From the NCBI RefSeq assembly GCF_024295805.1, contig NZ_JANCLX010000005.1, positions 339,105-403,104 of the forward strand: 64,000 nucleotides of DNA, in the 5' to 3' direction. The notes under the pieces are model-generated. The model worked only from the letters and a program-made list of their open reading frames with translations. It did not search any database and had not been told where the DNA came from. Positions 25,211 to 33,903 of the stretch are shown piece by piece (positions within the stretch are counted from its first letter, which is position 1; every line of letters starts with the position of its first letter). This stretch comes from Streptomyces cucumeris. GTDB lineage: Bacteria > Actinomycetota > Actinomycetes > Streptomycetales > Streptomycetaceae. The position numbers and the translations under genes were made by a program.

Positions 25211-26104
25211 GTGCGGATGCCCCAGCAGAGCGGATCACCTCCCCTTGATCGACGGACCCGTACGGACCAGGACACACCGCCCCGCCAGTGGCGGACCGTC
25301 CGGTACTGGACCAGCCTGCGGGGGCGGCCGGACGCGCGCGGTGAGCTCGACCTCGACGCCGGGCGCGCCCGGTGGGCGTCCGGCGGCCCGGCACCGCTGG
25401 TGTCCTGCCTGATGGTGACCAGGGACCGGCCGGGGTTCGCGGCCCGCGCGGTCCGGTGCTTCCTCGCCCAGACCCATGCCCCCGCCGAACTCGTCGTCGT
25501 GGACGACGGCACGGACGACACCCTGGCCCGTCACCTCCGGGCCCTCGCCGACCCGCGGATCCGGCACCACCGCACCCCGCGCCCCGGGCTGACCCTGGGC
25601 GAGCTGCGCAACCTCGCGGTGGACCTGGCCGCCGGACCGTATGTGTGCCAGTGGGACGACGACGATGTGTACGACCCGGAGCGGCTGGAGGTGCAGCTCG
25701 CCGCGGTCGCCGGCACGGGGGCGGACGCCTGCTTCCTCGCCCGCGAGCGGCTGTGGTGGCCCGCCCGGCGCGCCCTGGCCCTCTCCGGGGCGCGGGTGTG
25801 GGAGAACTCCATGCTCTGCGCCACGGCGATGATGCCGCGCTATCCCGCGCTGCGGCGCGGTGAGGACTCGGCGGTCACGCTGGAGGTGGTGCACGCGGGC
25901 CTCGTGGTCGCCGTGGACGCGCCGGAGCTGTACACCTACGTCTGCCACGGCGCCAACACCTGCGACGCGGCGCATCTCGCCCGCCTCTTCGAGGTGGCGA
26001 CCCGACGGTGGACGGACGACGCGTACGACGAGCGGACACGGGCGATGGCGGCCCGGCTGCCCCTGGCCACGGCGGACCTGCCGCAGCCGCGGTCCGCGCC
26101 CTGA
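25211..26104 (+). CDS. Family-2 glycosyltransferase
   Basis: Predicted GT-A fold glycosyltransferase of 297 residues, cytosolic, with no membrane segment. Sequence marks: PLVSCLMVTRDRP near 62-74 (first strand and nucleotide loop), AELVVVDDGTDD near 92-103, LGELRNLAVDLAAGPYVCQWDDDDVYDPERL near 130-160 with the DxD-type metal motif in WDDDD, and a C-terminal VTLEVVHAG acceptor region. The start is GTG 25211; ATG 25217 is possible. It is first of three genes, followed by a small secreted protein and a second GT2. Donor and acceptor are unknown. The pairing suggests modification of an exported or surface glycan or protein. Confidence 0.85.
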   Translation: MRMPQQSGSPPLDRRTRTDQDTPPRQWRTVRYWTSLRGRPDARGELDLDAGRARWASGGPAPLVSCLMVTRDRPGFAARAVRCFLAQTHAPAELVVVDDGTDDTLARHLRALADPRIRHHRTPRPGLTLGELRNLAVDLAAGPYVCQWDDDDVYDPERLEVQLAAVAGTGADACFLARERLWWPARRALALSGARVWENSMLCATAMMPRYPALRRGEDSAVTLEVVHAGLVVAVDAPELYTYVCHGANTCDAAHLARLFEVATRRWTDDAYDERTRAMAARLPLATADLPQPRSAP

Positions 26105-26264
26105 CGACACCGCGGTGCGGGCCGCGCCGCCCCGCACGGCGACACCTTCACCGCTCGCTGCGCCGGACAGGTGAAGCCCCCCGCGGCTTCGATGCCCGCC
26201 CCGCGGACCGTCGTTGGACACAGGCCCGCGGGTACCCCCGCGGAGCGTCCACGAGGAGGCTTTC

Positions 26265-26579
26265 ATGAACATCGGCAAAACGGCCGCCCTGGTGACGGCG
26301 ACGGCGGGCGCGGTGGTCTTCATCGGCGGCCAGGCCCTGGCCGACCCGCTCGACTCCGGCGTCGCCTGCGTCGGCACGACCGGGTCCGCCGCCGCCGGAA
26401 CCACCGTCGACTGCCTGGACTTCGCCCATGTCTTCGGCGACGACAAGGCCGTGACCCAGCGGAACCACTGCGACTCCGCCGTCTCCAACGCGGGCAACGT
26501 CGTGGTGGCGCCCATCAGGTTCGACCCCGGGTGCATCAACATCTCCGCGCCGTCCACGACCGCGACCGGAGCCCGGTGA
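26265..26579 (+). CDS. Small secreted protein with four cysteines, 104 aa
   Basis: Precursor with a clear Sec signal, MNIGKTAALVTATAGAVVFI, cleaved after ALA near residue 26. The mature part is 78 residues, starting DPLDSGVACVG, with four Cys at 35, 50, 69 and 90, which could form two disulfides. It is Ala/Thr/Val-rich. GAGGAGG sits 6 bases before ATG 26265. Its TGA overlaps the GTG of the next glycosyltransferase gene (GTGA), so the two are translationally coupled. This suggests that the protein and the glycosyltransferase work together, perhaps as target and modifier. No chaplin or rodlin motif is present. Confidence 0.8.
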   Translation: MNIGKTAALVTATAGAVVFIGGQALADPLDSGVACVGTTGSAAAGTTVDCLDFAHVFGDDKAVTQRNHCDSAVSNAGNVVVAPIRFDPGCINISAPSTTATGAR

Positions 26580-27625
26580 GGACGGCGTCCGCGACGGCTG
26601 AGCGCGGCCCCCTGGAGACTCGCCTCCCGGGGGCCGCGTCCGGCTCGTATGCCGACCGCGCCCCGCGCCCCGCCGTCTCCGTGGTGATCCCCTGCTACGG
26701 CTACGGCCGATATCTGCCGCAGGCGGTGGCGAGCGTCCTGGCCCAGACCTACGACGACTGGGAGCTGCTCGTCGTGGACGACGGCAGCCCCGATGACACC
26801 GCGGCGGTGGCCGAGTCCCTGATCGCCCGCCACCCGGGCCGCCGGATCCGGCTGCTGCGCCAGGCCAACGCGGGGGTGTCCGCGGCCCGTAACGCCGGGA
26901 TCGCCGCCTCCACCGGCCGTTATGTGCTGCCGCTGGACGCCGATGATGTGATCGCCCCGACCATGCTGGAGAAGACCGTCGCGGTGCTGGAGGGCGACCC
27001 GGACATCGCCATCGCCTCCACCGATGTCTCCGCCTTCACCGACGACAAGGACCTCCCCCCGCAGGTGCTGGCCCTCCCCGCGTACGACCCGCGGCTGCTG
27101 CTGCGCCGTCTGATCATGTTCTACTGCTCGCTCTACCGCCGTGAGGTGTGGGAGGCGGTGGGCGGCTACGACGAGGAGATGCGCGCCGGGGAGGACTGGG
27201 ACTTCTGGATCGCCTGCGCCGAACGCGGTTTCACCGCCCACCACCTCCACGAACCGCTCTTCGGGGCGCGCAACAAGGACGACGGACTCCATGTGGAGGC
27301 CGCGGAGAACGACCTCGCGGTGCGGGCCCGGATCGTGGCCAACCACCCGCGGATGTTCAAGCCGGTGACCCGGGCGTGGGCGCAGGCGGTGCTCGGCCGG
27401 GAGGCGCCGGACTGCCACGACGACGCACGGGTACCGGACGACATCCTCACCCGGGCCGCCGATATGGACCAGTTCCTGCGGGCGGTCCTCTCGCTCCAGC
27501 GCACCGCCCGGCTCCAGCACCGCCACATCCAGCGGCTGGAGGCGGCGTTGGCCCAGCGGGACGGGCGACCGGCGGACGCCACGGTGGCAGTGGACGCGGT
27601 GGCGGGTCCGGGGCCGGTCAGCTGA
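26576..27625 (+). CDS. Family-2 glycosyltransferase, coupled to a secreted protein
   Basis: GT-A glycosyltransferase of 349 residues. Key segments: PAVSVVIPCYGYGRYLPQAVASVLAQTYDDWELLVVDDGS near 33-72, NAGVSAARNAGIAASTGRYVLPLDADDVI near 104-132 with the metal-binding DADD, and EEMRAGEDWDFWIACAERGF near 195-214, containing the ED-type catalytic-base motif. It starts at GTG 26576 in a 4-base overlap with the preceding stop. The open frame continues upstream, but that sequence is the secreted-protein gene in another frame. C-terminal 60 residues are helical and may mediate assembly. No membrane anchor. It likely acts on a cytosolic or lipid-linked acceptor. Confidence 0.85.
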   Translation: MRTASATAERGPLETRLPGAASGSYADRAPRPAVSVVIPCYGYGRYLPQAVASVLAQTYDDWELLVVDDGSPDDTAAVAESLIARHPGRRIRLLRQANAGVSAARNAGIAASTGRYVLPLDADDVIAPTMLEKTVAVLEGDPDIAIASTDVSAFTDDKDLPPQVLALPAYDPRLLLRRLIMFYCSLYRREVWEAVGGYDEEMRAGEDWDFWIACAERGFTAHHLHEPLFGARNKDDGLHVEAAENDLAVRARIVANHPRMFKPVTRAWAQAVLGREAPDCHDDARVPDDILTRAADMDQFLRAVLSLQRTARLQHRHIQRLEAALAQRDGRPADATVAVDAVAGPGPVS

Positions 27626-27651
27626 ACCGGCGTACCGGGCCGGGGCGAATC

Positions 27652-28698
27652 TCAGGACGAGGCGCGCGCCACCAGCTCCGTCGGCAGGACCAGCCGGGGC
27701 GGCACCGCCGTACGCCCCGCCCCGCCCTCGATCTCCTCCAGCAGCACCCGCGCCATCGCCCGCCCCATCTCCTCGGTGGCCTGCCGGACGCTGGTGAGCG
27801 GCGGATCCATATGGCGGGCGACCGCGGAGTCCTCGAAGCCGACCAGCGCGACGTCCTCCGGCACCCGGCGGCCCTGCTCGCGCAGCACCTGCCGGGCGCC
27901 CGCGGCCATCACGTCCGAGGCCGCGAAGACCGCGTCCAGATCCGGTCGGCGCGCCAGCAGTTCGCGCATCGCGCGGCGGCCGCCCTCCTCGGTGAAGTCC
28001 GCGGCCACCGCGAGCGCCGGATCCACTTCCCGGCCCGCCGCCCGCAGCGCGTCGCGATAGCCGTCCACACGGCACTGGGCGACATACATGTCCAGCGGTC
28101 CGGTGATGGTGGCGACCGTAGTACGGCCGCGCTCGACGAGGTGGGCCACCGCGGCCCGCGCACCGCCGGTGTTGTCCGAGTCGACGTACGCGACCGACTC
28201 ATGTGCCGAGCGGCGTCCGCTGAGCACCGCGGGGATCTCTATCCGTTCCAGCAGGTCCGGGAGCGGATCGTCCGCGTGCACCGAGACCAGCAGCACCCCG
28301 TCCACCCGGTGGGCGGCGAGGTAGTCCGCGAAGCGCTGGCGCTCCTTGGGGGTGCGGATGAGGGTCAGCAGCAACTGGAGGTCGGTGTCGGCGAGTCCGG
28401 CGCCGACCCCGCGGATGATGTCGGAGAAGTAGGGCTCGGCGAACAGCCGGGTCTCGGGCTCGGGGATCACCAGGGCCACCGCGTCGGCCCGGTCGGCGGC
28501 CAGCGCACGGGCCACCCGGTTGGGGACGTAGCCGAGTTCGGCGACGGCCCGCTGTACGGCGACGCGGGTGCGGTCGCTGACCCGCGGCGAGCCGTTGATC
28601 ACCCGCGAGACGGTGCCCCGGCCGACTCCGGCGCGGGCCGCGACCTCCTCCAGCGTGGGCCGACCGCGCCCCGCGCCGCGCCGCCGCGTTCCTGCCAT
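27652..28698 (-). CDS. cebR: CebR, LacI-family cellobiose-responsive repressor
   Basis: Repressor of cellobiose/cellotriose uptake, 348 residues. The N-terminal LacI HTH is RPTLEEVAARAGVGRGTVSRVINGSPRVSDRTR near 13-45, with the hinge helix PNRVARALA near 58-66, followed by a periplasmic-binding-like sensor domain (SDIIRGVGAGLADTDLQLLL near 90; FAASDVMAAGA near 255). ATG 28698 gives MAGTRRRGAGRGRPT. The open frame to 28809 runs into the control region. Identity as CebR rests on divergence from an oligosaccharide ABC operon, the GH1 gene at its end, and perfect or near-perfect CebR boxes in the intergenic gap and at the bglC start. Confidence 0.92.
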   Translation of the reverse strand: MAGTRRRGAGRGRPTLEEVAARAGVGRGTVSRVINGSPRVSDRTRVAVQRAVAELGYVPNRVARALAADRADAVALVIPEPETRLFAEPYFSDIIRGVGAGLADTDLQLLLTLIRTPKERQRFADYLAAHRVDGVLLVSVHADDPLPDLLERIEIPAVLSGRRSAHESVAYVDSDNTGGARAAVAHLVERGRTTVATITGPLDMYVAQCRVDGYRDALRAAGREVDPALAVAADFTEEGGRRAMRELLARRPDLDAVFAASDVMAAGARQVLREQGRRVPEDVALVGFEDSAVARHMDPPLTSVRQATEEMGRAMARVLLEEIEGGAGRTAVPPRLVLPTELVARASS

Positions 28699-28845
28699 GT
28701 CGCGCCTCCAGCCGTACGTACCCGGCAGCTCTCCCTCCCTGGGCGGCTGCGAAGGGACATTCAACAGCAGTGCGGTTCGGCGACGTTGTTGCGCACGCTC
28801 CCTTGACACCCCATCAGGGAGCCGCGAACCTTCAACAGATCAATC

Positions 28846-28859
28846 TGGGAGCGCTCCCA
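28846..28859. promoter_or_regulatory. CebR box in the cebR-cebE gap
   Basis: A perfect 14-bp palindrome TGGGAGCGCTCCCA, identical to the CebR operator established in S. griseus and S. scabies. It lies 148 bases from the cebR start and 117 bases from the cebE start, placed to control both directions. Confidence 0.93.
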
Positions 28860-28975
28860 CACTGTCTTCGCCATACACAAGCCGCACGTTCCCCGCCCGA
28901 GCCGATGCAGCCCGAAGTCCCACGTATGCCCACCCCTTGGCCGGGAGCGGTACGTCAGGGTGCGAGGAGGACGCA

Positions 28976-30319
28976 ATGCGCACGAGTTCAGGAAGAGCGG
29001 CCGGATCCCGGCGCCGGACGGTGGCCCTCATGGCCGCCGCCGCCCTCGGCGCGGGACTGCTGACCGGCTGTGCCGACGACGGCGACGACCGCGCGGGGAC
29101 CTCCTCCGGGGCCGGTGGCGGAAGCGGCAGAACCACCGTGACCATCGGGGTCTTCGGAGTCTTCGGCTACAAGCAGGCCGGTCTCTACGACCGGTACATG
29201 AGGCTCCATCCGGACGTCCGGATCGAGGAGACCTCGATCGAGCGCAACGAGAACTACTACCCCCAGTTGCTCACCCACCTCGGGTCGGGCAGCGGGCTCG
29301 CCGACATCCAGGCGGTCGAGGTGGCCAACATCAATGAGGTCACCACCACCCAGGCGGACAAGTTCATTGATCTTTCGAAGGCAAAGGGGGTGGAGAAGAA
29401 CAGCTTCATCCCCTGGAAATGGGCGCAATCCACCACCAAGGACGGCCGGACGATCGGTCTCGGAACCGATATCGGCCCCATGGCGATCTGCTACCGCAAG
29501 GACCTCTTCCGCCGGGCCGGACTGCCCACCGACCGGAAGGAGGTCGCCCGGCTGTGGGCGGGCGACTGGCAGAAGTACCTGGACACCGGGAAGCGGTACA
29601 TGAAGCGGGCCCCCGGCGGCACCGCCTTCGTCGACTCGGCGGCCGGGGTCTACAACGCGGCGGTCTCCAGCAGCGCTCAGCGCTACTACGACACCGACGG
29701 CACGCCCGTCTACCAGGACAGCCCCGCGGTCAGGGAAGCCTGGCGGATCGCCACCGCCGCCGCGAAGGGCAAGCTGACCGCCCGGCTCCAGCAGTTCCAG
29801 AAGACCTGGGACCAGGCGTACGCCAACGGCCGGTTCGCCACCGTCTCCTGCCCGCCGTGGATGCTGGGCTACATCAAGGAGAAGGCCGGGGCCGAGGCCG
29901 AGGACCAGTGGGACGTGGCCGCCGCGCCCCGGCCCGGCAACTGGGGCGGCTCCTTCCTCACCGTGCCCAGGGCGGGGCGGCACACCGACGAGGCGGTGAA
30001 GCTGGCCGCCTGGCTGACCGCGCCGGAACAGCAGGCCACCCTCTTCGAGAAGCAGGGCAGCTTCCCCAGCTCCCGGGCCGCCTACGAGCTGCCGCAGGTG
30101 GCGGACGCCCGGCATCCGTACTTCGGTGACGCCCCGATCGGCGCCCTCTTCAGCAAGGCGGCCGAGGGCGTCCCCACACAGGTGCTGGGGCCCAAGGACT
30201 CGCTCATCCACCAGAACATCACCGATGTCGGACTGCTCCAGGTCGACCAGCAGGGCAAGTCCCCGGACGAGGGTTGGAAGGCCGCGGTCCGGTCCATCGA
30301 CAACGCCCTGGACCGGTGA
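28976..30319 (+). CDS. cebE: CebE, cellobiose/cellotriose-binding lipoprotein
   Basis: Solute-binding component of the cellobiose ABC importer, anchored outside the membrane, 447 residues. The signal RRRTVALMAAAALGAGLLTGC has a lipobox with Cys near 32, then an Asp/Gly/Ser linker. The mature part is a type-I extracellular solute-binding fold (VTIGVFGVFGYKQAGLYDRYMRLHPDV near 57 onward; DIGPMAICYRKDLF near 165; W/Y-rich patches such as DWQKYLDTG that could stack on sugar rings). ATG 28976 is preceded by GAGGAGG. The frame is open upstream to 28568 but crosses the operator. The next gene starts in its stop codon. The ATPase MsiK is expected elsewhere in the genome. Confidence 0.92.
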   Translation: MRTSSGRAAGSRRRTVALMAAAALGAGLLTGCADDGDDRAGTSSGAGGGSGRTTVTIGVFGVFGYKQAGLYDRYMRLHPDVRIEETSIERNENYYPQLLTHLGSGSGLADIQAVEVANINEVTTTQADKFIDLSKAKGVEKNSFIPWKWAQSTTKDGRTIGLGTDIGPMAICYRKDLFRRAGLPTDRKEVARLWAGDWQKYLDTGKRYMKRAPGGTAFVDSAAGVYNAAVSSSAQRYYDTDGTPVYQDSPAVREAWRIATAAAKGKLTARLQQFQKTWDQAYANGRFATVSCPPWMLGYIKEKAGAEAEDQWDVAAAPRPGNWGGSFLTVPRAGRHTDEAVKLAAWLTAPEQQATLFEKQGSFPSSRAAYELPQVADARHPYFGDAPIGALFSKAAEGVPTQVLGPKDSLIHQNITDVGLLQVDQQGKSPDEGWKAAVRSIDNALDR

Positions 30320-31272
30320 CGGCGCTCACCGCGGCACGCGCTCCCGCCGAGGAGCGCCGCCGCGCCCGCCGTGCGCGCCGCCACCGCCGGGCCACCCGCT
30401 GGAGCCCGTACGCCTTCATCGCCCCCTTCTTCCTCTTCTTCGCCGCCTTCGGGCTGTTCCCGCTCCTCTACACGGGCTGGGCCTCACTGCACCGGGTGGA
30501 GCTGACCGACCCCACCCATATGGAGTGGGCGGGGCTGCACAACTACTCCCGGCTGTGGGACGACGAGTTCTTCTGGAACGCGCTGCGGAACACCTTCACC
30601 ATCGGGGTGATCTCCACGGTGCCGCAGTTGCTGATGGCCCTCGGCCTCGCCCATCTGCTCAACTACCGGCTGCGCGGCTCGATGTTCTTCCGGGTCGCGA
30701 TCCTCACCCCGTACGCCACCTCGGTCGCGGCGGCGACCCTGGTCTTCGTCCTGCTCTTCGGCCGGGACTACGGGATGGTCAACTGGGCCTTGGGGCTCCT
30801 CGGATTCGACGGTATCGACTGGCAGAACGGCACCTGGACCTCGCAGTTGGCGGTCTCCACGATCGTGATCTGGCGCTGGACGGGCTACAACGCGCTGATC
30901 TACCTGGCGGCGATGCAGGCCGTGCCGGGCGATCTGTACGAGTCGGCGGCGCTGGACGGGGCCTCGCGCCGGCAGCAGTTCCGCCATGTCACGATCCCCT
31001 CGCTGCGGCCGACGATCCTGTTCACCGTGGTCGTCTCCACGATCGGGGCCACCCAGCTCTTCGGTGAGCCGCTGCTGTTCAACGGATCGGCGGGCGCCAC
31101 CGGGGGCGCCGACCACCAGTACCAGACGCTCGGTCTGTATCTGTACGAGCAGGGCTGGGTCAATCTCCACCTCGGCCGGGCCTCCGCCATCGCCTGGACG
31201 ATGTTCCTCATCCTGCTGCTGATCGGCGCCGTGAACTGGCTGATCGGGCGCCGGCTGCGGAAGAGCCGGTGA
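30316..31272 (+). CDS. cebF: CebF, sugar ABC transporter permease
   Basis: Integral membrane subunit of the CebEFG importer, 318 residues, with about six membrane spans beginning WSPYAFIAPFFLFFAAFGLFPLLYT near 29-53 after a basic N-tail. The cytoplasmic coupling loop is seen as LYESAALDGASRRQQFRHVTIP near 213-234, the EAA-type motif of binding-protein-dependent permeases. GTG 30316 overlaps the cebE stop (GTGA), giving coupled translation; the track from 30274 would extend into cebE. It ends with RRLRKSR. Forms a heterodimer with CebG. Confidence 0.92.
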   Translation: MTALTAARAPAEERRRARRARRHRRATRWSPYAFIAPFFLFFAAFGLFPLLYTGWASLHRVELTDPTHMEWAGLHNYSRLWDDEFFWNALRNTFTIGVISTVPQLLMALGLAHLLNYRLRGSMFFRVAILTPYATSVAAATLVFVLLFGRDYGMVNWALGLLGFDGIDWQNGTWTSQLAVSTIVIWRWTGYNALIYLAAMQAVPGDLYESAALDGASRRQQFRHVTIPSLRPTILFTVVVSTIGATQLFGEPLLFNGSAGATGGADHQYQTLGLYLYEQGWVNLHLGRASAIAWTMFLILLLIGAVNWLIGRRLRKSR

Positions 31273-31317
31273 GGCCCGTGACGACGAAGCAGACGACGAA
31301 GGAGGTGAGGGAGGGCC

Positions 31318-32238
31318 ATGACCGCCACCGTGCCGTCCCGTCCGGCGGCTGACCCCACGGCGGAGTCCGCACCGCGTCCCGCGACCCCGGCCGGGCGTGG
31401 CCGCAGCCGGGCCGGGCGTCAGCTCCACGGCGGACCGGTGACCTACGCCGTGCTGATCCTCTTCACCGCGGGCTCGCTGTTCCCGCTGGTGTGGACGGCG
31501 ATCGCCGCGTCCCGCACCAACACCCGGCTGGCCGGGACCCCACCGCCGTTCTGGTTCGGCGGCAACCTCGCGAGGAACCTCGACATCGCCTGGCACGACG
31601 CCAACATGGGCGCGGCGCTGCTCAACACGGCGGTGGTGGCGGGGACGATCGCGGCCGGGACCGTGCTGTTCTCGACCGTCGCCGGGTTCGCCTTCGCCAA
31701 GCTGCGGTTCCGGTTCAAGAACGCGCTGCTGCTGCTCACCATCGGGACCATGATGGTGCCGCCGCAGCTCAGCGTGGTGCCGCTGTACATGACCATCGCC
31801 GAGCTGCGCTGGACCGACCAGCTCCAGGCGGTCATCCTGCCCACCCTGGTCAGCGCCTTCGGGGTGTTCTTCATGCGGCAGTACCTGCTCCAGGCGCTGC
31901 CGTCCGAACTGGTCGAGGCCGCCCGGATGGACGGGGCGGGCAGTCTGCGGATCATCTGGCATGTGGTGTTCCCGGCGGCCCGTCCGGCCATGGCCGTCCT
32001 GGGCATGCTCACCTTCGTCCAGGCGTGGAACGACTTCTTCTGGCCGGTCATCGCCCTCACCCAGAACGGCAGCCCGACCGTGCAGGTGGCCCTGACCGGT
32101 CTGGGCCGCGGATATATCCCGGACCAGTCGGTGATCATGGCGGGTGCGCTGCTGGGCACCCTCCCGCTGCTGATCGCCTTCGTCCTCTTCGGCAAGCAGA
32201 TCGTGGGCGGCATCATGCAGGGCGCCGTCAAGGGCTGA
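31318..32238 (+). CDS. cebG: CebG, sugar ABC transporter permease
   Basis: Second permease of the importer, 306 residues, with about six membrane spans. A 38-residue N-tail rich in Pro, Arg and Ala precedes the first span, [20 protein letters not shown] near 42-61. The EAA loop is [20 protein letters not shown] near 197-216, followed by [26 protein letters not shown], typical of the CUT1 MalG-like subfamily. A 45-bp gap separates it from cebF. GGAGG is present about 12 bases before ATG 31318. bglC follows after 52 bp. Confidence 0.92.
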   Translation: MTATVPSRPAADPTAESAPRPATPAGRGRSRAGRQLHGGPVTYAVLILFTAGSLFPLVWTAIAASRTNTRLAGTPPPFWFGGNLARNLDIAWHDANMGAALLNTAVVAGTIAAGTVLFSTVAGFAFAKLRFRFKNALLLLTIGTMMVPPQLSVVPLYMTIAELRWTDQLQAVILPTLVSAFGVFFMRQYLLQALPSELVEAARMDGAGSLRIIWHVVFPAARPAMAVLGMLTFVQAWNDFFWPVIALTQNGSPTVQVALTGLGRGYIPDQSVIMAGALLGTLPLLIAFVLFGKQIVGGIMQGAVKG

Positions 32239-32277
32239 GCACCACCGCCCCTCCCTCCCTGTCCCCCCTCGTACGCA

Positions 32278-32291
32278 TGGGAGCGCTTCCA
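32278..32291. promoter_or_regulatory. CebR box overlapping the bglC start codon
   Basis: TGGGAGCGCTTCCA matches the CebR operator at 13 of 14 positions. Its last base is the A of the bglC ATG. This second box would let CebR act on bglC directly, either as a roadblock to transcription from the ceb operon or on a local promoter. Confidence 0.88.
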
Positions 32292-33718
32292 TGACACTCG
32301 CCTTTCCGCCCGGATTCCTGTGGGGCGCGGCCACGGCCGCCTACCAGGTCGAGGGCGCCGCACAGCAGGACGGCCGCACCCCGTCCATCTGGGACACCTT
32401 CAGCCGCACCCCCGGGAAGGTGCTCGGCGGTGACACCGGCGACATCGCCGCCGACCACTACCACCGCTACCGCGAGGACGTCCGGCTGATGAGCGAGCTG
32501 CGGCTGGGCGCGTACCGCTTCTCGGTGTCCTGGTCCCGGGTCCAGCCCACCGGGCGCGGTCCGGCCGTCCAGCGCGGGCTGGACTTCTACCGCTCACTGG
32601 TGGACGAGCTGCTGACGGCGGGCATCCAGCCGGTCCTGACGCTCTACCACTGGGATCTGCCACAGGATCTTGAGTCCCGGTTCCGCGGCGGCTCCGCTGC
32701 GGGCGGCGGCTGGCCGGAGCGGGAGACGGCCGAGCGGTTCGCCGAGTACGCCGGGATCGTGGCCGGGGCGCTCGGTGACCGGGTGGACCTCTGGACCACC
32801 CTCAACGAGCCCTGGTGCAGCGCCTTCCTGGGCTATGGCTCGGGGGTGCACGCGCCGGGGCGCACCGAGCGGCTGGCCCCGCTGCGCGCCGCCCACCATC
32901 TCAACCTCGCCCACGGTCTGGCCGCCCAGGCGCTGCGGGCCGAGCTGCCCGCCCGCGCCCGCATCGCCATCAGCCTCAATCCGGCGGTGGTCCGGCCGCT
33001 GACCGCGAGCCCGGCGGACGAGGACGCGCGGCGGCGGATCGACGCACTGGCCAACCGGGTCTTCACCGGGCCGCTGCTGCGCGGCGCGTACCCGAAGGAT
33101 CTGATCGAGGACACCCGGTCCATCACCGACTGGGACTTCGTCCAGGACGGCGACCTGGCGGCCATCCGGCAGCCGCTGGACGCGCTGGGCATCAACTACT
33201 ACACCCCGTCCTTGGTCTCCGCCCCGGCCGCGGAGGAGCCCGCGCCGCGCCATGACGGCCACGGGGCCGGTACTCACTCCCCCTGGCCCGGCTCCGAGCA
33301 CATCGCCTTCCACCAGCCGCCCGGCGGGCGCACCGAGATGGGCTGGTCGGTGGATCCCAGCGGGCTGTACGACCTGCTGATGCGCTACACCCACGAGGCG
33401 CCGGGGGTGCCGCTGTACATCACGGAGAACGGCGCGGCCTACGACGACAAGCCGGACGCGGACGGCAGGGTGCACGACCCGGAGCGGATCGACTACCTCC
33501 GGAGCCATCTGGCGGCGGCGCACCGGGCGCTGGCGGACGGCGCCGATCTGCGCGGCTATTTCCTGTGGTCCCTGATGGACAATTTCGAATGGGCGTACGG
33601 CTACAGCAAGCGCTTCGGCGCGGTGTACATCGACTATCCGTCCCAGGCCCGCATTCCGAAATCCAGCGCCCGCTGGTACGCGGCGGTGGCCGGGACGGGT
33701 GAGCTGCCGGAGGTATGA
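32291..33718 (+). CDS. bglC: BglC, intracellular beta-glucosidase (GH1)
   Basis: Hydrolyses imported cellobiose and cellotriose to glucose in the cytosol, 475 residues. GH1 hallmarks: the N-terminal [19 protein letters not shown] near 5-23, acid/base Glu in [17 protein letters not shown] near 166-182, nucleophile Glu in [11 protein letters not shown] near 377-387, and the C-terminal [28 protein letters not shown] near 416-443. No signal peptide. ATG 32291 lies within a CebR box, and there is no strong Shine-Dalgarno separate from that palindrome (GGAG at 32280-32283 is about 8 bases upstream). In S. scabies, loss of BglC alters CebR inducer levels and thaxtomin production. Confidence 0.94.
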   Translation: MTLAFPPGFLWGAATAAYQVEGAAQQDGRTPSIWDTFSRTPGKVLGGDTGDIAADHYHRYREDVRLMSELRLGAYRFSVSWSRVQPTGRGPAVQRGLDFYRSLVDELLTAGIQPVLTLYHWDLPQDLESRFRGGSAAGGGWPERETAERFAEYAGIVAGALGDRVDLWTTLNEPWCSAFLGYGSGVHAPGRTERLAPLRAAHHLNLAHGLAAQALRAELPARARIAISLNPAVVRPLTASPADEDARRRIDALANRVFTGPLLRGAYPKDLIEDTRSITDWDFVQDGDLAAIRQPLDALGINYYTPSLVSAPAAEEPAPRHDGHGAGTHSPWPGSEHIAFHQPPGGRTEMGWSVDPSGLYDLLMRYTHEAPGVPLYITENGAAYDDKPDADGRVHDPERIDYLRSHLAAAHRALADGADLRGYFLWSLMDNFEWAYGYSKRFGAVYIDYPSQARIPKSSARWYAAVAGTGELPEV

Positions 33719-33903
33719 CCCCCGTTCCGGACGGCCCGCCGGGGCGCCCCGGCGACCGAGCGGTTGTTCGATCCATGCCCGGTTTTCCCGGACCATGCGA
33801 ATGCCGCGTTTCTTCCCACGTTTCCTCCAACATTTCCGCCAAAGGGGCTAGCCGCGCCCGGCCGACGCGGGCGGGGCGCTGGAGGGACTGGTAAATCCGA
33901 AAC

